64,000 bases of DNA, taken from positions 16,610,130 through 16,674,129 of the forward strand of contig NC_080722.1 in assembly GCF_019097595.1 (NCBI RefSeq), written 5' to 3'. Below are positions 41,670-55,625 of the stretch, one piece after another. How positions within the stretch are numbered: the stretch's first letter is position 1; each line of letters opens with the position of its first letter. Under the pieces are notes generated by a model. The model saw only the letters and a program-made list of their open reading frames with translations. It was not told the DNA's origin and ran no database searches. The position numbers and the translations under genes are program-made. This stretch comes from Hemibagrus wyckioides (lineage: Eukaryota > Chordata > Actinopteri > Siluriformes > Bagridae).

Positions 41670-42325
41670 GCGCCAGCTTCAAACGGGATATGGCGATTTG
41701 GGGATGTGAAAACTGTTCCTTCTCAATAACACGCCTGCTTGTGTAATCCAGCCCAGGGACAAGCAAATTCCATTAAAGCAGTCAGAGTAAAATGAGCCAC
41801 GGCACGCTCCGAAATTGAGCTTTACTTTACACCTATTTTTTGAAAAGTTTAAAGGCATCACAAGGAGCCATGAAAATCTCCACAGAGACGCAGCGACACA
41901 TCTTTGCAGTCTGTATTGTAATGTGCGACTCACCGGTTTCCATCAAAATAAAAATGGTTACGGAGGAAACATTTGGACTTGGCAGGTCGCGGTGAGGTAC
42001 TGAAGCTCCGCATGAGCGCAGACACTCTTCAGCAGACGCGCTTCATCTAACGTGCGACTGTTCGCTCCTGCTTTTTATCCCCGACAGAGCGAGCTCGATC
42101 AAGCACAGCGTGACGCGAGCCGAAAACAAAACCCGGGGCAGGTTAGAAGAAGAAAAAAGCGCTGCGCCTCTCCTCGACCAGGACGAGAAATTCTTCGAGG
42201 AAGTTTCGCATATCACATTCGATACAGTGCCGCCGAGAAAGCCGCGATGACAAGGGGAAAAGATTTCTTGGTCTGTTGACAAGACTGAAACGGTTAGTGT
42301 CTCTCTCTGCTCTGTTGCGTCGCGT

Positions 42326-42409
42326 TATGTGTGTGTGTGTGTGTGTGTAAGCGCGCGCGCGAGTGTGTGTGTGTTTGTGCGTGTGTGTGTGTGGGTGTGT
42401 GTGTGTGTT
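42326..42409. repeat. (TG)n(CG)n(TG)n tract upstream of fam20c
   Basis: Alternating TG and CG runs total about 80 bp with small interruptions. It is Z-DNA-prone and lies about 285 bp upstream of the predicted fam20c start site. Confidence 0.85.
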
Positions 42410-42632
42410 AAAGGGGCGCTCCTCCGATCCGCTTCAGCGTCACTCATACAGACACGGGATTGGCTAAAGCCGCGCAGTGAAGCTCAGCAGAGCAATCAGA
42501 GCCCAGACTCAGCCTGCTGTTGTCTGCAACTCCACACTGTACAAGAAGAGGGCGTTGTATCCCGTCCACTGCTTCATCCATGCTTTCCTTCACTTGAGTA
42601 TGGAATAAGTAAGCCTATGCTACAATTACCTT

Positions 42633-42898
42633 GGACATTCATTCATCTCCTGTAACTGCTTTATCCTGGACTGGGGCTTATCCTGTGAACCCTGGTGTGA
42701 GATGGGTATACATTCAGGATGGGATTCCAGTCCTGGATGGCCAGTGATGCAGGACATCACACACTTTCTGTCAACAGTCCACCTACCTGCAGCTGTCTTT
42801 TTGGACAGTGTGACAGAATCTCAGAGGAAACTCACATGAACACATGGAGAGCATGTACAGAATGACTCCTTATAGTGAGACAGCAACCACCATGCCAT
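42633..42898 (-). repeat. tRNA-derived SINE-like copy
   Basis: The same family as 19296-19485 in opposite orientation. It starts TTCATTCATCTCCTGTAACTG and GCTTTATCCTGGACTGGGGC, continues GATGGGATTCCAGTCCTGGA, and ends near GTGAGACAGCAACCACCATG. Confidence 0.55.
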
Positions 42899-43111
42899 CA
42901 CACTTACCTTGCAGATCCCCAAATTTTTAAAAGGTACACTTCCCATAGATGTCCATATCACAGGACTACAATTACTGACTGTAGTCCAGCTATTCTATTG
43001 CGTCCGTCAGTGAGTAGGGACAACCATAGGAGAACTGAGTGTACCCAATTTCATGACAAAGATTTAAATTAGATTGAAGAAACAAGAATTTCCTTCATTG
43101 GATTAATATAG

Positions 43112-43191
<80 letters not shown>
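43112..43191. repeat. (CTAT)n tetranucleotide array
   Basis: About 20 perfect CTAT (GATA-complement) units. Confidence 0.97.
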
Positions 43192-43469
43192 GATTGAAAC
43201 TGAGACAATCATAAATCATTAATTATCATTTTAACTCTGACACCTTTAGTCTGTTATCATCATTCATATCTTAATCATCAAATATTGAACACCTTTAACT
43301 GTCACTGATCTAAGACTTTCAGGTACATCTGGGTTAAACACTTTATGGTAAGAATAATCCACTAACCAAAATACTCACACTTACAAAAGTCTATATGCCG
43401 ATAAAAATAAATTGTGTTTGGATGTCTATGCATTGTAGTGCCTAACTGTAAAACCGTAACTGTCGTTAG

Positions 43470-43720
43470 ACCAAAGAACAAGGATGTCTAATAAAGTGGC
43501 CAGTAATTACACACTTTATACAAGTACTGTTTTTATAACAGTGTTACTGCTGTGCTGAGAAAGGTCTACTACCACCCAGGTTCTGTCTGGTTAGTGGTGG
43601 TCCTGTGGTAATGCTATTTAACTGAAGGGCTAATAAACTGTGCACAGATGGGCTACGGTCCACTAATATGGTAGAGACCTAATCAAAAGGACCAGGTAGA
43701 TGTACCTAATAAACTTGCAA
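43470..43720. repeat. Probable non-autonomous DNA transposon remnant
   Basis: CTAATAAAGTGGCCAGTAAT at the left, ACCACCCAGGTTCTGTCTGG in the middle and ACCTAATAAACTTGC at the right resemble, from memory, a dispersed fish repeat. I cannot name the family or define its termini. Confidence 0.4.
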
Positions 43721-46174
43721 CTGAGTTTGTTTCTAGATAAGATGATGCAGAACTCAGGTCCGCTATATAACACTATAACTAATAAGCATAAGCTAGAGCC
43801 AAGCTAAGCCTCTGCTTCAGGTGTATATTTACAGGACCCTCCAGAATTATTGACACACTTCATTAAAAAAAAGTCCACTGAAAATAATAGGATAATAGAA
43901 TAAAAACTGAATGTATATTAAATAATAAATAATAAATTGTAAGTAAGTTTGACTCAAACTATTTAATGGCCATATACTGTACATTTTAATGCTTGCATGT
44001 GTTATTCTTTTTTAAATACACATTTTTTTCTGTATTAATTACAATGATTAAAAAGTCTCACAGAAATCAGTTCATCAGCTGTGCTGTGCAAAAAATGGTA
44101 AGAGTTGGAGACAGTAATGGAACTGTACAAGACAATACGATTTAAAAGAGATAGATATGCAAAGAAGTTAATGGTTTAATAGTCAGAATATTCACTATAT
44201 ATTAATGCTTTATGTACACATGCACAATATTGTGATCATATACTATGTACCATTTACATTATTGATGCTAGGAAAGACCTCAGTTACATTAAATATTCTG
44301 TTGTTTAACTCAGTTGGCAGTGCATTGAGGGTCTTTGTCACTGCACCACACTAACACAATGTAACACTTTGTCTAGGGCCTGCCCATTTGCTTCATGAAG
44401 GATCCTTTGAGTTGGGATGGACACCTGAGGTCAGTCTTGATAAACCTGCATTGATACAAAACAGTGTTGGGTTTCACTTCCAAAAAAGCTCCTCTGTTTC
44501 TGACCTAGCATCAGAAAAGATTCTGTTTATTCGTACTGCTTGAGAAGCTTTGGGCGAAGTTTCCATTTTTACACCAACATAACCACTAACTTTTTCTGGA
44601 ATTGGTTGTTACCTAACCAGAGCTCATCAGAGGCCCTCTCTTCTGTCCTAAAAGCACAGCTCTGTGTTTATGAAGACAACGCACATAAGAGGAAATAGTA
44701 AAGATCTGTCTTGTAGACCAGCAGTTTCAGGTTCCTCAGCAATGACAAGCAGCTTGGCATCAGCTAGAGTCCTGCAGATGGCAAAGGTACCTGAGGATTT
44801 GTACTGTTTAAAGTGCTGACTACAGCAGCGTCTGTAAATAAGCCAGAATAGATTTATGAACAGGTACCGTATGTCTTTGCAAGGTAGCTCGAAAGACCAT
44901 TAGATGCAGTTCCATGGACAAGGAAAGGGGGATTATGCTGGAGATAAAAAGCTGAGATATAGATACAGATAGGGTGAGAGTGTGAAAGTATTGGGTGACG
45001 TGTCTATTTATTATTGAGTCAGAGATTTACGCTGCACTTTGCTTGAATGGTGATGGAGTGTTGAGGGATGCGTGAGTGAATTAAACCAAGAAATTAAGTT
45101 ACCGCATTCCTCTGATATTCTTTAAGTGCTCCTTTCACTATCTGTACGACTACCTGAGTGGTTTACTGAAGAGGTTTCTAGCTTATAATTAAACTGGCAT
45201 GAAGAATTGGTCCATTTCTGTCTCTCATATGTGCATTATGGACATTCATTTTTCAGGAACCTTTAGAAACAGTAGAAATTCATAGCTTACCGACATGTAT
45301 GTGCATTTCCCATCCATTTTCTATAATGTAAAATCACCAAATATACTGTACATAGTCTAAATCAAAATTGTAATATAAGTTATATACATGTTTTTGCTTT
45401 GTGTGTGTGTGTGTTAATAAACTGAAGGGTCATGTGCGCCTGGGTGCCATGTTTGTGTCTAGATAAGATGATGCACAGCTAGTGCCCCATAGGCTCTATA
45501 TACCACTATAATTAGCCCCAGGCGGACAGCTTTAATGAGCAGGAGCGAGAACTGTGGAAAGGCTTTGGTTCAGATCATTGCGTTATGTTTATTTCAGTGT
45601 GTGGGTTTTAATGCGTGTCTCTAAGGATGACTGGTCAGCACTGATTATAGTAACGACCCCCTTACCCTGCCTAAATAACAGTCATCTATGCCACAGTTAG
45701 TTATTTTACTCAAGGGCTATATATATTCAAAGCTGAAAATGACAGCCAAAGGAGTCTTGGTTTGTTTTTAACGGAAGAGTGCAGCTGATAAAACTCAACA
45801 TGATGAGAGTGTTTTTCCCCACAAGTGAATCTGTTTATCAAGTGAACCTAAACAGTGGCCCTGTTTCTATGGAGTTTTCATTTTTGAATAGATGGATGTA
45901 CCTTGTATATGGTATTTTAACACACCAAACTACATTTTGCCTTAGTAATTGTTATTAAGCACATGCAGAATAGTAAGAAAAAAAGCAATGTATATAGGAG
46001 CTGTGTGGATTCCTGTCTGTTCTTCACCTTCTTAATCTGCCACCACCTGCTATTTCAGCACACTGAGCAGTCAGCAATCAGCTGTGGGCAAAAGGTCATT
46101 CCCTCAGAGTCTATTACATCAAATATGCTACAGTAATACTTTTCCCTGGACTCCCTAACAAAGGCAAGCTACGT

Positions 46175-46385
46175 GTATGGAACATCCATCCATCCTTCAC
46201 AGGATCACACGGGACCTGGATTCTATCCTAGGGGACAAGGCACTTGGGGCAGCAGGGTGCCCTGGACAGGGTGCCAACTCATCACACACATTATAGACAA
46301 TTTAGCACCTACACCACATATATTTGGACAGAAATGGGGAGAACAGGCAATCGCTGCACACCGGGGCAGAGGCCAGTAGGATGCC
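46175..46385 (-). repeat. Degraded SINE-like copy
   Basis: ATCCATCCATCC, AGGGTGCCAACTCATCACAC, ATTATAGACAATTTAGCACC and TGGGGAGAACAGGCAATCGC keep the order of the family's body, but the copy is strongly diverged. Open frames overlapping it are not considered genes. Confidence 0.45.
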
Positions 46386-49300
46386 CTTGGTGTATTTTAC
46401 AATTCCAAGGAAATGTGTTTATGAGTAAATATACATTATCATTTAATAGCAAGGATGGAAGCAATAAATATAATTGCATATTATTTATTAGTGGTGTAGT
46501 TGTAGTTATAGTGATTTTAGAGTTAAGTGCAGCCTGTTGTTCCAAAACTCAAATTTCAAACAAAGCCTGTCCTTTCAATGATCCCTCCAAAGTCACACCC
46601 CTAGAACTCTGCCTAGACTAGAGCTCCTTATTGCCTCCACAAAATGAAAGCTCTCTGGAGTTGATTTGTATTTTTGCAGCTGCACTCTTAGTCATGTGCA
46701 GATATTACTGTAGCATTTGGGTGTCATGGTGTATGTAGCAGGAGTAGCAAGAAGAACATGAAAAGGACATGATAGAAATTTTTTCAGGTGGCTCCAGACA
46801 TTGCACATACACACCTCTAATAATACACCCATGAGCATGTGCATGCGACATTGTAAAAGTATAATTGACCAGAGTTTTCTGATCATGTTTTTCAGGGGTT
46901 TAAACAGGATCGTAATAGTGATAGGTAAGTAGCTCATGATGCTTTCTTGTTCTGATTGATTCAGTGAAGAAGATCACATCATTTTTTTTTTCCACCTGGA
47001 GATTTTTTTCCCTCTAAGTAGCTGTCTAAATGTGAGAAGTTCTTTCTTTTTACAAGAAACAATCTTTTTATCTGTACCTCTGAGTATTGCAACATATTTC
47101 GAGTGAAAACTTTAATACTTTTGTATATAAAGTGCATACTGATAGGAACGTTAGTGTGTCGTAATTTGCAACCATGAAATCAAATCCGGAATTTCCGGAA
47201 TGATCCTGAGCTTTGTCAGAGTTTTCTGAAGTCAACTCACCAAACCACTGCACTGCAATTATTCAAGCACTGATTCAGTAGACTATCTACTCACAGTCTC
47301 TCTCGGTTGCAAGTTAAAGACTGGGCTGAAGCAGGTAACACTACTCGCTAAGGCCTTTATTACCAGAGCTGTTTGCCTGCTAAAATTGCCAGGCTGGAGT
47401 CCATGCGGCTGTGTGCATTTAAGCTTGTGGAGTTGCGGCGGTTGTTTGTTGTGGGTTCCGAGTTTTGTGCTGAAGGGATCTGACACAGCACACTGACTCA
47501 GATCAGAACTCTGTCCCTCGCCTTAGTGCATAACCATGTGAGAAAGACTACACAAAGTAAACCACAGTCAATAAAGTACCATCCGCTTTCAAGACCATAA
47601 TAGTAACAATTTCAGTAAAAAAAAAAGCCGGACTCAGCATCTTTGTGAACTTTTTGTCACTTTAAAGCTCTTTTCTATTGTAAGGTTCTGTTCCTTCCAG
47701 TTTTAAAGGAATACAACTATATGAGAGGTCTGTGGATAAATATATGGTACATAATGGTTGCTATAACATGCCTATTTATGTTGGAGAATTTTTTTCCCTT
47801 TCATCCAAAATGCTAACTAATTTCTTTTGTACATTTATATAATAATTACTAGTGGATACGAGTATTATAAAACACAGACTGTTTAAACACAGAGTAAGAG
47901 TGGTTCAGTTCACTTTGGTTTCTTTGTTTCTTTGTTTGTTTTGCCAGGAAGGTTCACAGGGCATCTGGTTGAGATTAGTGATATGCAGAACAACAGGGAT
48001 TCCACAGGACACAAATCAGTTAAGTCAAATGAGCGTTCATCATTAGTAACTGCTTGATCAGGATTACCAACAACAGTCCTGTGTACTAATCCCTATTTCA
48101 AAAAAAGACAAGAATAGAAACAAAAAAAATTTCCGTTTAGGTCACACCCACATCAGGTTTAAATCCAGACAGAAATCCAGTATTGTATTACACCCCAAGT
48201 TTTCATAGACTGGTTATTGTGTTTTCTATACTTTTCAAGGCTGCTGACCTTTCTGGTTTCACTAGAAGGTGCTTTCCTTACAGCTATACAAAGAGGCATT
48301 ACTAGTTTCTCCAAACACAAAAGCTTTATTGAACACAACCCTTAGCTCTGGCTCATTGGTCTGCCTTATCAGCTGTCATGAGAAATGCTAGGAAACTCTG
48401 AGTCGTGTCATTCTTTTCCCTGATATGTCTTGGAGAAAAAAAATAAGCTTTAACGGAAAAACCTTCACCTATGTGATGAAGTTAGTTTTCTAAAGGGGAA
48501 TGTAATCTATGAGCACGACACACAAAAACTGCTTCTTTTGTATTCAAGTAACAAGGCTTTAGACTTCAGGATGTTAAATGTATTGTGATGACATATGGGT
48601 AATGTATAATTTGGCATTTTATTTGAGGCAAGGATTGAGATAATGTATTGAGTGTTTTTAACAGCAGCTCTTAATCGGTTTTCTTTAAAACCCCTCTGTT
48701 GTGGCACCACTGCATAATTGATGAACAGGTAGTGCTTACCGTGGTGATTGATGGCCTTTTCTGTAAGGAAACAGCAGTGAGTTTAACCAGCTGAAAAATT
48801 CAGGTGAGAACAGAAAATAGGACCAGCCTGAGTGCACCATACAAAGTCCAATGTTCTTCCTGATTCTTCTACACGAACCATATTTCTGACAGCTAATATT
48901 CCTCACGTGCCATATCCTCAGCTATAGGACTGTGAGACAAACCCTTTTCATATACATTGCATGAACTTCTGTTTTTTAATAATGCTACAATGTAAGTGAC
49001 TGCAGGTTGATACCATAAAGGTCAGGCCGTCTGCACAGGCAACTTGAGACAGAAATTTCCCGAGAGAAATCCAATTAGATCATTACCTCATAGGGCAGCA
49101 ACACAGCCACAGCATTCTTTGTCCATTTTTCTGAATTTAGGCGTCACCACTATGGTGCAGAACTGAGCTTTGAAAACTCCAATAAGGCCGCACCCTTTCA
49201 CTCTGAGCTCTTTTGTCTTGCCATGCCTCGGCAAGGCCCTTCATTACACTCCACACCTAGCAGTGCATTTCTCTCTGTGTGGAGAGAGAACATCACAGCC

Positions 49301-50841
49301 CAAATATGGTAGCAATGGCAGAGACACACAATCACACCGCTGTAGGAACCTATATTTGTGTGCAAATGTTACTTCATTATAAACCTAACCATAAACTTCT
49401 CCCTAACCACAACAGCAACTCTAAAATCAACTCTAACCAATACTTAATAATAAACCTTAGCCCTAATCATACGTTGAAACTAAATTTAACCATTCTACAT
49501 TTGATGCATTGCAACTATATAGGAGCCCTTTAGGAATAAAAACATACATACACACATCCACAACATTTAGTTGAAATACAAAGAGGAACTGGGACTTTCT
49601 GAGTAAGTTTTAACCACACAGACTTCCTCTCTCCTCCACGTCATTTGATCAGTAATCAGAGCACGTTGGCCAGGTTGCTCAACAAAGGCACAGCCAAACA
49701 GAGAGGAGTCACTGTTTCCATTTAGAGAGCTTAGCACACTGTGGTGAAATGTGAGTTACGCATTAATGTATTTCTTTTATAAAAATCACAACACAAACCT
49801 CAGGTCCCTCTGACACTGGAATATAAGATTAGGCAAACTGGAATATAAGATTAGGCATTTTTGGTAAACTAAGCACTAGGAAATTACATCTGAAAATGTA
49901 AGTGTGCAGCTCACTGCCTTGATAAATCCGTTAAATAGTAATAGCTGTATACCCGTATAACCTGTATATATGTACCTTATCTGTATATTTTTTAAGATAT
50001 GTGTAATGTTTTTTTCAGCCTCATGAGTGTTCTTCATTACTGCTCAAATACCACAGGAACAAACTCCAGGCACAATCATCTGTTAACTCTCTCGTGCACA
50101 AAACATATGCTGCAAGTTTTTCAAAGTTACCTACATTGTAAAGTGAGCTCAATGCACTTAAAGCTGACATTCTGTATTTAACGTCATTTGTGATGTCCAA
50201 TTATTAAGATAAAGGTTCAAAAAAGAGTTTCGATCCATGGGTTTTATCTAATTTTGTTGTTTCCACAATAAATGGAATAACAGTTTTTCCACCACAAACA
50301 TCCTTCCACATAATGTTAGCTTTTATGATAGGATTTTTAGCTCTCTTTGAAAGCAACAAAAATGCTTAATGATCTTTCAGTTAAAAGGTATACCACAGAC
50401 TGGAAACATAAATAGAACATTATAAACTTCTAAATAATAAACTTTTCTGACACTTTTTTATTCTTTAAGTGTAGTTTGTTAAGCAGGTTCTTCTTGAACA
50501 CGTCTGTTGTAAGTTTTTATATAGAAAACTTTAGGGTGCAAGATGGCACCCATTTGGTATCCATTTAATAACAAACGTTAAATGTGTAGTTTCCAGTACA
50601 AACAACCTTTCAGGTTAATACCCTGCACCTGTGGTTTTGTAATTTTTATGGAATGGATAAAGCATAAAAGTGGTATTATGGTATTATCCACTCACTTTCC
50701 CAGCAAATATTTTATGTCCTGTCTTCCACTGCTTTGAAAATCTATAGCAGTTTCATATGTCTAGCTGAGCCTAATGGATGAGGGAGAGACACAACAGCAC
50801 AGTATTGCAGTGGGCACAGGGTGCACTGAATCCTCAAGAGA

Positions 50842-50861
50842 TCTCTCTCTCTCTCTCTCTC
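50842..50861. repeat. Short (CT)n tract
   Basis: About ten CT units. A similar GA tract lies at 52507-52535. Confidence 0.85.
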
Positions 50862-52502
50862 CCTCATCCATCAGAGGAGGCGGACAGTGGAAGTTATGAT
50901 GGTGCTCTCTGCTGGCCCTGGGTTGCTCTGAGGCTCGGATAAGGCCCCTAACCTCCCACCCCATTCACATAGAGCCTACAGCTGAGCCTAGCCAGTAATT
51001 GTAGACATCAATAAAGCTTTCACATCATATCTTTTCCCCTCTCTCTCACCCAGCCAGGATGGGTCGAGGACATCATAATTTAATTGAGGAGAAAATGGGA
51101 CTGAGGCTGAAATAATATCTATATTACCCACATAGCTGGGAGGATGATGAGGGAGAAGCTGTCCAGTTTGCAAGAGCCAATGACTTCTGTTTCTTTCTTT
51201 ATGGTCCAGCCTCCCAATTTCTTTGCTGTGATCTGTTGTAAAGAGAGGAAATGGATCTATAACTCATTTACTCTGACCACCAATGCATGGCTAGAGAAGA
51301 GCTTCAGATTCTTAGTAGCCTACATCTGCATTCAAAAGTTGATGAGGGCATGGTCATTACTGAGAAGGGTGTGCTCATCGTTAAGACTTGATGCCATGTT
51401 TTTGCCCCTTAGTTCATTTGAATCAAATCTATAAATTGTAGCACGTATTATTAAAAGTCATAAAAAGTTCCTGAGAAACTGCCACTGACATAAAATGGAA
51501 AGCCAGTGTGGTCTGGATTGTTAAAATGTTTCAGTAGAGGATGTTCTTCCTACGAAAGCTGATGAATGTCTATCCTGTTGCAGGCGCAGACTGAACAAGC
51601 TGCATCGCTCCATTAGCTCAGCTGAAAGGGTAGGGAGGAAACCTGCCCACCTGCAGGATTTGTTGACTTCACAGTCAGGAAGCAGACATAAAAAACAAAA
51701 ACATCAACCTTTCACACCTCCAGTGGATGTTTCAGATCAATGTCTGTCAACACCACTAGAAACCATAACAGCTTCTTTTCACATGTGTAACCAAGCTTTT
51801 CACCTAATGACAGGAAATGTTTCAGTACATGGCTCATCTAATGTTAGTTACATTTTCAAAATGTAATGTAATCTTTCCTGCTCCAATAACATTTATACGT
51901 ACTGTAGCAGGCTTAAAGAATAGCAACAGTGTGACCACAGCGAATAAGGCACACCAATAAAACACAGTCTTCAACTCTGTGCTAATACAAACACTAAATA
52001 AAATACCTCTCCTTGCAGAGTAGATAAATCCACACATATTTAATTTTGGTTAAATATTTAACATACCAATGAACAATAGTGACGGATTTAAAACAGCTTT
52101 AAAACAGAATTGTTACATGGCCTTAAAATCTATTTTTCTTCTCTTAAAATGCAGTTGCATGGCCCGCAGAACTAAAACAACCTTTCAGAATACATTCTGC
52201 CATTACGGTATGCATAAATACTCCGAAACAGCCGTTCATACTGACCCATCTGCCTGAAATATGCTCATCTTTATCATTAAAAGGGCTGCTTATTGTAAAA
52301 TAAAAAGCCAGCAGTGCCACACTCCCTGAGGGCATTAGAACAGAGTTTGACATTAACTGCATTCCTCCAGACTCCTCTGGAATTATTGATTTTTCTCATA
52401 AAGCATGGGTTTGATTAAGAGAGCAGGATTTAGACATGAAATTCAAATTTAGATGAGCTTCAGAGGCCACCACATCTGCTTCTGAATTTTAATGTGAATT
52501 AG

Positions 52503-52506
<4 letters not shown>

Positions 52507-52535
<29 letters not shown>
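52507..52535. repeat. (GA)n microsatellite
   Basis: About 14 GA units. Confidence 0.9.
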
Positions 52536-55179
52536 CAGGCAAATGGGAGACTCTCTGTAATGAAGTACCGTCATCTAAAAGAAAAAGATTACTGATAGCT
52601 GCTCGCTTCACTCAGCACTTCTGATCAGAATTAAGTACAGGCTTTGCAAAACAAACCTTACGCTCCTACGGTTTAAAACTGCTATTTGTGTAATGATGGA
52701 TGTCCTTCAGACAAATAATACTTGCTCAAGTTGTGTTTACTTTGGAAAGCTAGCTTTGTGGGTTAGTATTGAATTGGACGTGATAAAGCCATATGGCTAC
52801 AGCAGATGGTTAGGAGCTTCTGAGCTCTTAGACCTTCAGTAGACTATTATTTTTTTTGCATAACTCTGTGATGGTTATTGTGGTAATGGTGCTGTGTGTT
52901 AACAATGCGTACACAGTAGTAGTAATTAACTACACCATGGTGTAATCATACGGTAAGCTTCTAAGTGCTGTAGTGAAGAAATAAAAAAATAAGTAAAATA
53001 TCTATTAAATGTCATATACCTTTCAATTTTCAGGCATTTTATATTGCTCTCCAGTCGCCAATACACTTGTTAAGGGACCGTTGCTCTAAAAATGTCTTGA
53101 ATGTCTTAAAAATAAATAAATCCAATAAATAGTTTGAATTTTTTTAATAAAATGCTGTATTTCTTCCTTGCAAGCTGAAAGCCTATTTTTAAGGACACCA
53201 TCCACTAGTCATTAATATTCATAAAGCAGACCCCTGATGTTTACTGATATTAATTGGAATACTAGTGGCTTCTCAAAGACAAAGCAGTGTTTTGTTGTCA
53301 ATAAGCTAAATCAGACACCTGCACTGCTAGATATCTGGGTTTTCAGTGCTGTCCTGCACATTTTTCCATGCTCATTATTGTATGTATCACTTCAAATCAC
53401 AAAGCTAGCTTACTGAGTAGTGTTTTAAACTTTTACAATTTTACATTACTATAGTGGAGTAGCGTGTGTAGAATAATAGTACGGGTATATGTTGGTATGA
53501 GCCAATCACAGGGGCCAAAAGAAACTCAGTGATTCATTTTTTTTTGTAAATACCAGCAATGGGTCAACAATGACAATACAGTACATCATACTGTGTACAT
53601 GTTAACTGTGTATTTTCATTTGTTTTCTTAATAGTTCCTTAATATATGTAACTATACACATTTAGTCTTGTTGAACATACTCCATAAAACATTTACATTA
53701 TAACATTATAATCTTTCCCTTTAACAGCCTGGCTTTTTTCTTTCTCTTAATTTTATTAAGAAAAAGTACCGTTTCAGCCTTACGCTCACCATTAGCTCTT
53801 AGCTGTTACAAAAAAAAAAGAAAACGGCTGTGGAGTCTCCCAAAATTTTTACATAAACATCACCTCACAAAAATCTTTACCATATCAACAATTAGATATT
53901 TTCTTTAAATCGTTTTATGTTGGAATCCCTTCTTTACATTTCTGTGTTGCCATCTTAATATATAACAGGTTGTTATAAATCTTTCTACTGGAACTACTGT
54001 TCTGAAAGCATGCAAATTTCCAGCTGTTTTTTTTCCAGTTGCTTTTTACATATAATGTTTACATGATAAGCAGAATAAAATGATTAAAAAAAGATTAAAA
54101 TGGTGCTTCCATGAGCAAGAACAAATAAGAGTTTAGTGTGTCTTTAACTACAAACCGACAAAACAGTTGTGAAATTGAAGCAGGAGCAGACCTATGTAGA
54201 CCTCTGTCATTATTAAATGATATTAATTCCAGTAAACATTAGCATGGTGTGCTCTTTACCAGAACCTAGCACTAAGATTATGATGTGTCAGTATAATTAC
54301 CAAGAAATGTACCATGATAGACAAGAAAGTCTATCTACATCTTTAATCTCATTAAACAAGCTTCTGTGAGCAGGGGCAAAGGCTGATGGTCAAGACTGGA
54401 TACTTAGAGGGTTGTATTGTAAAATGGATGCTCTAATTAAAGGCTGCCAGTACTGATTTTGGCCCTTGTCACTGGATGACTGACCCGAGGCCAGGAGGTG
54501 GATTACAGAGAAAATGAAGGAGGAACTAGACACTTAACTGAGGTTTCTTCATTTAAAGTTTCTTCTTAATTTCTTAACTTCTGTAGCCCACATTTAAATG
54601 AGTTCGGCTCACAAGTCCCTGTTATAGTCACACTGATGGATTTTATTTGTGCTATATAAACACAATCGTTGTAATAAGGGAATTCAAATATCTCATTGAA
54701 ATACTGTACAAGTAAATGTGATGTACTGTAATTTTGCTATCACAGATGATTGTACAGTGACCAGTGGATTCAGAAAGTATATTAAAAGTCACAATGGTTT
54801 CCCGAAAAATCCTGAGTTTCCTTTAACACTTACTAGGCCTTTATGGTCGGAGTGTAGGATCACTCACTGCACTCTAGACCCATTGTCATGGTTACTTTGT
54901 TGCTCATCTTCAGCACATGAAAGCTTTGTGTGTTTCATCAGACATATAATCATTCAGCATGTTATGCCTCCTTAGCGAATTATACCAATGTGTAATACTA
55001 TTGGGAGCCTAGTGATACAATGATACAGTACTGTTATAGTAATAATAAGCAGTCAGCAGTAATTTACTGGTATCCATGCAGTACAAAGCCGGTCAATAGA
55101 CTCATTTGGAACATAGTTTATGCCCACAGTTTCTGTGAAATTAATCTTTATATATATTGATGAAAGATAGTTCAGTCCT

Positions 55180-55260
55180 CATGCCCAGTATTCATGGGAT
55201 AGACTCCAGATCCAAGGTGAGCCTGATCAGGATAAAGCAGTTAATGAAAGTGGGTTCAAA
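55180..55260 (+). repeat. SINE tail fragment
   Basis: ATTCATGGGATAGACTCCAG and CCTGATCAGGATAAAGCAGT match the tail of the SINE-like family in plus orientation. Confidence 0.45.
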
Positions 55261-55429
55261 GTGATGATATATGAATGACCAGAGCCAGAGCACTGAAATG
55301 TGATGAGCACTCTGGGAGATTTTCTGTTCACCATCTCTAATCTAATCCTGTCATCTGGCTTCATTCAGACAAACACATATTTTTACATTTTCATTTTTCC
55401 ATCACAGAACATCGTGCAAACATATTTAC

Positions 55430-55625
55430 ACACTTATCCACACCTAGGAACAATTTAGACTAGCTAGTTCACATATTGTTATGTTTCTGGGAGGAGCAAG
55501 GAAATCAGAGAACCCAGAGGAAATCAACATACACAGAGAGGAGAGAACAAATGTATCCCCACATAGACTGTAACCCAAGCTCAGGATCGAAAGAGGAGCC
55601 CTGTGACTGACAGATGGCAATGGCA
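55430..55625 (-). repeat. tRNA-derived SINE-like copy
   Basis: CACCTAGGAACAATTTAGAC, CTGGGAGGAGCAAGGAAATC, ACTGTAACCCAAGCTCAGGA and a B-box complement (GGATCGAAAGAGGAGCCC) give the minus-strand head and body. It faces the fragment at 55180-55260 in opposite orientation. Confidence 0.5.

Noticed and set aside
41527..41766. 80-residue extension of FAM20C upstream of MILFRKF
   Set aside because: It would need a TTG start, would bury the signal anchor, and does not match the family N terminus.
49370..49510. Telomere-like CTAACC-rich stretch
   Set aside because: CCTAACC-type words occur but are irregularly spaced and mixed with other sequence, with no tandem TTAGGG array; probably a degraded dispersed repeat.
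49815..49857. Two copies of a 21-bp direct repeat (ACTGGAATATAAGATTAGGC...)
   Set aside because: A simple local duplication with period 22 bp and no sign of function.
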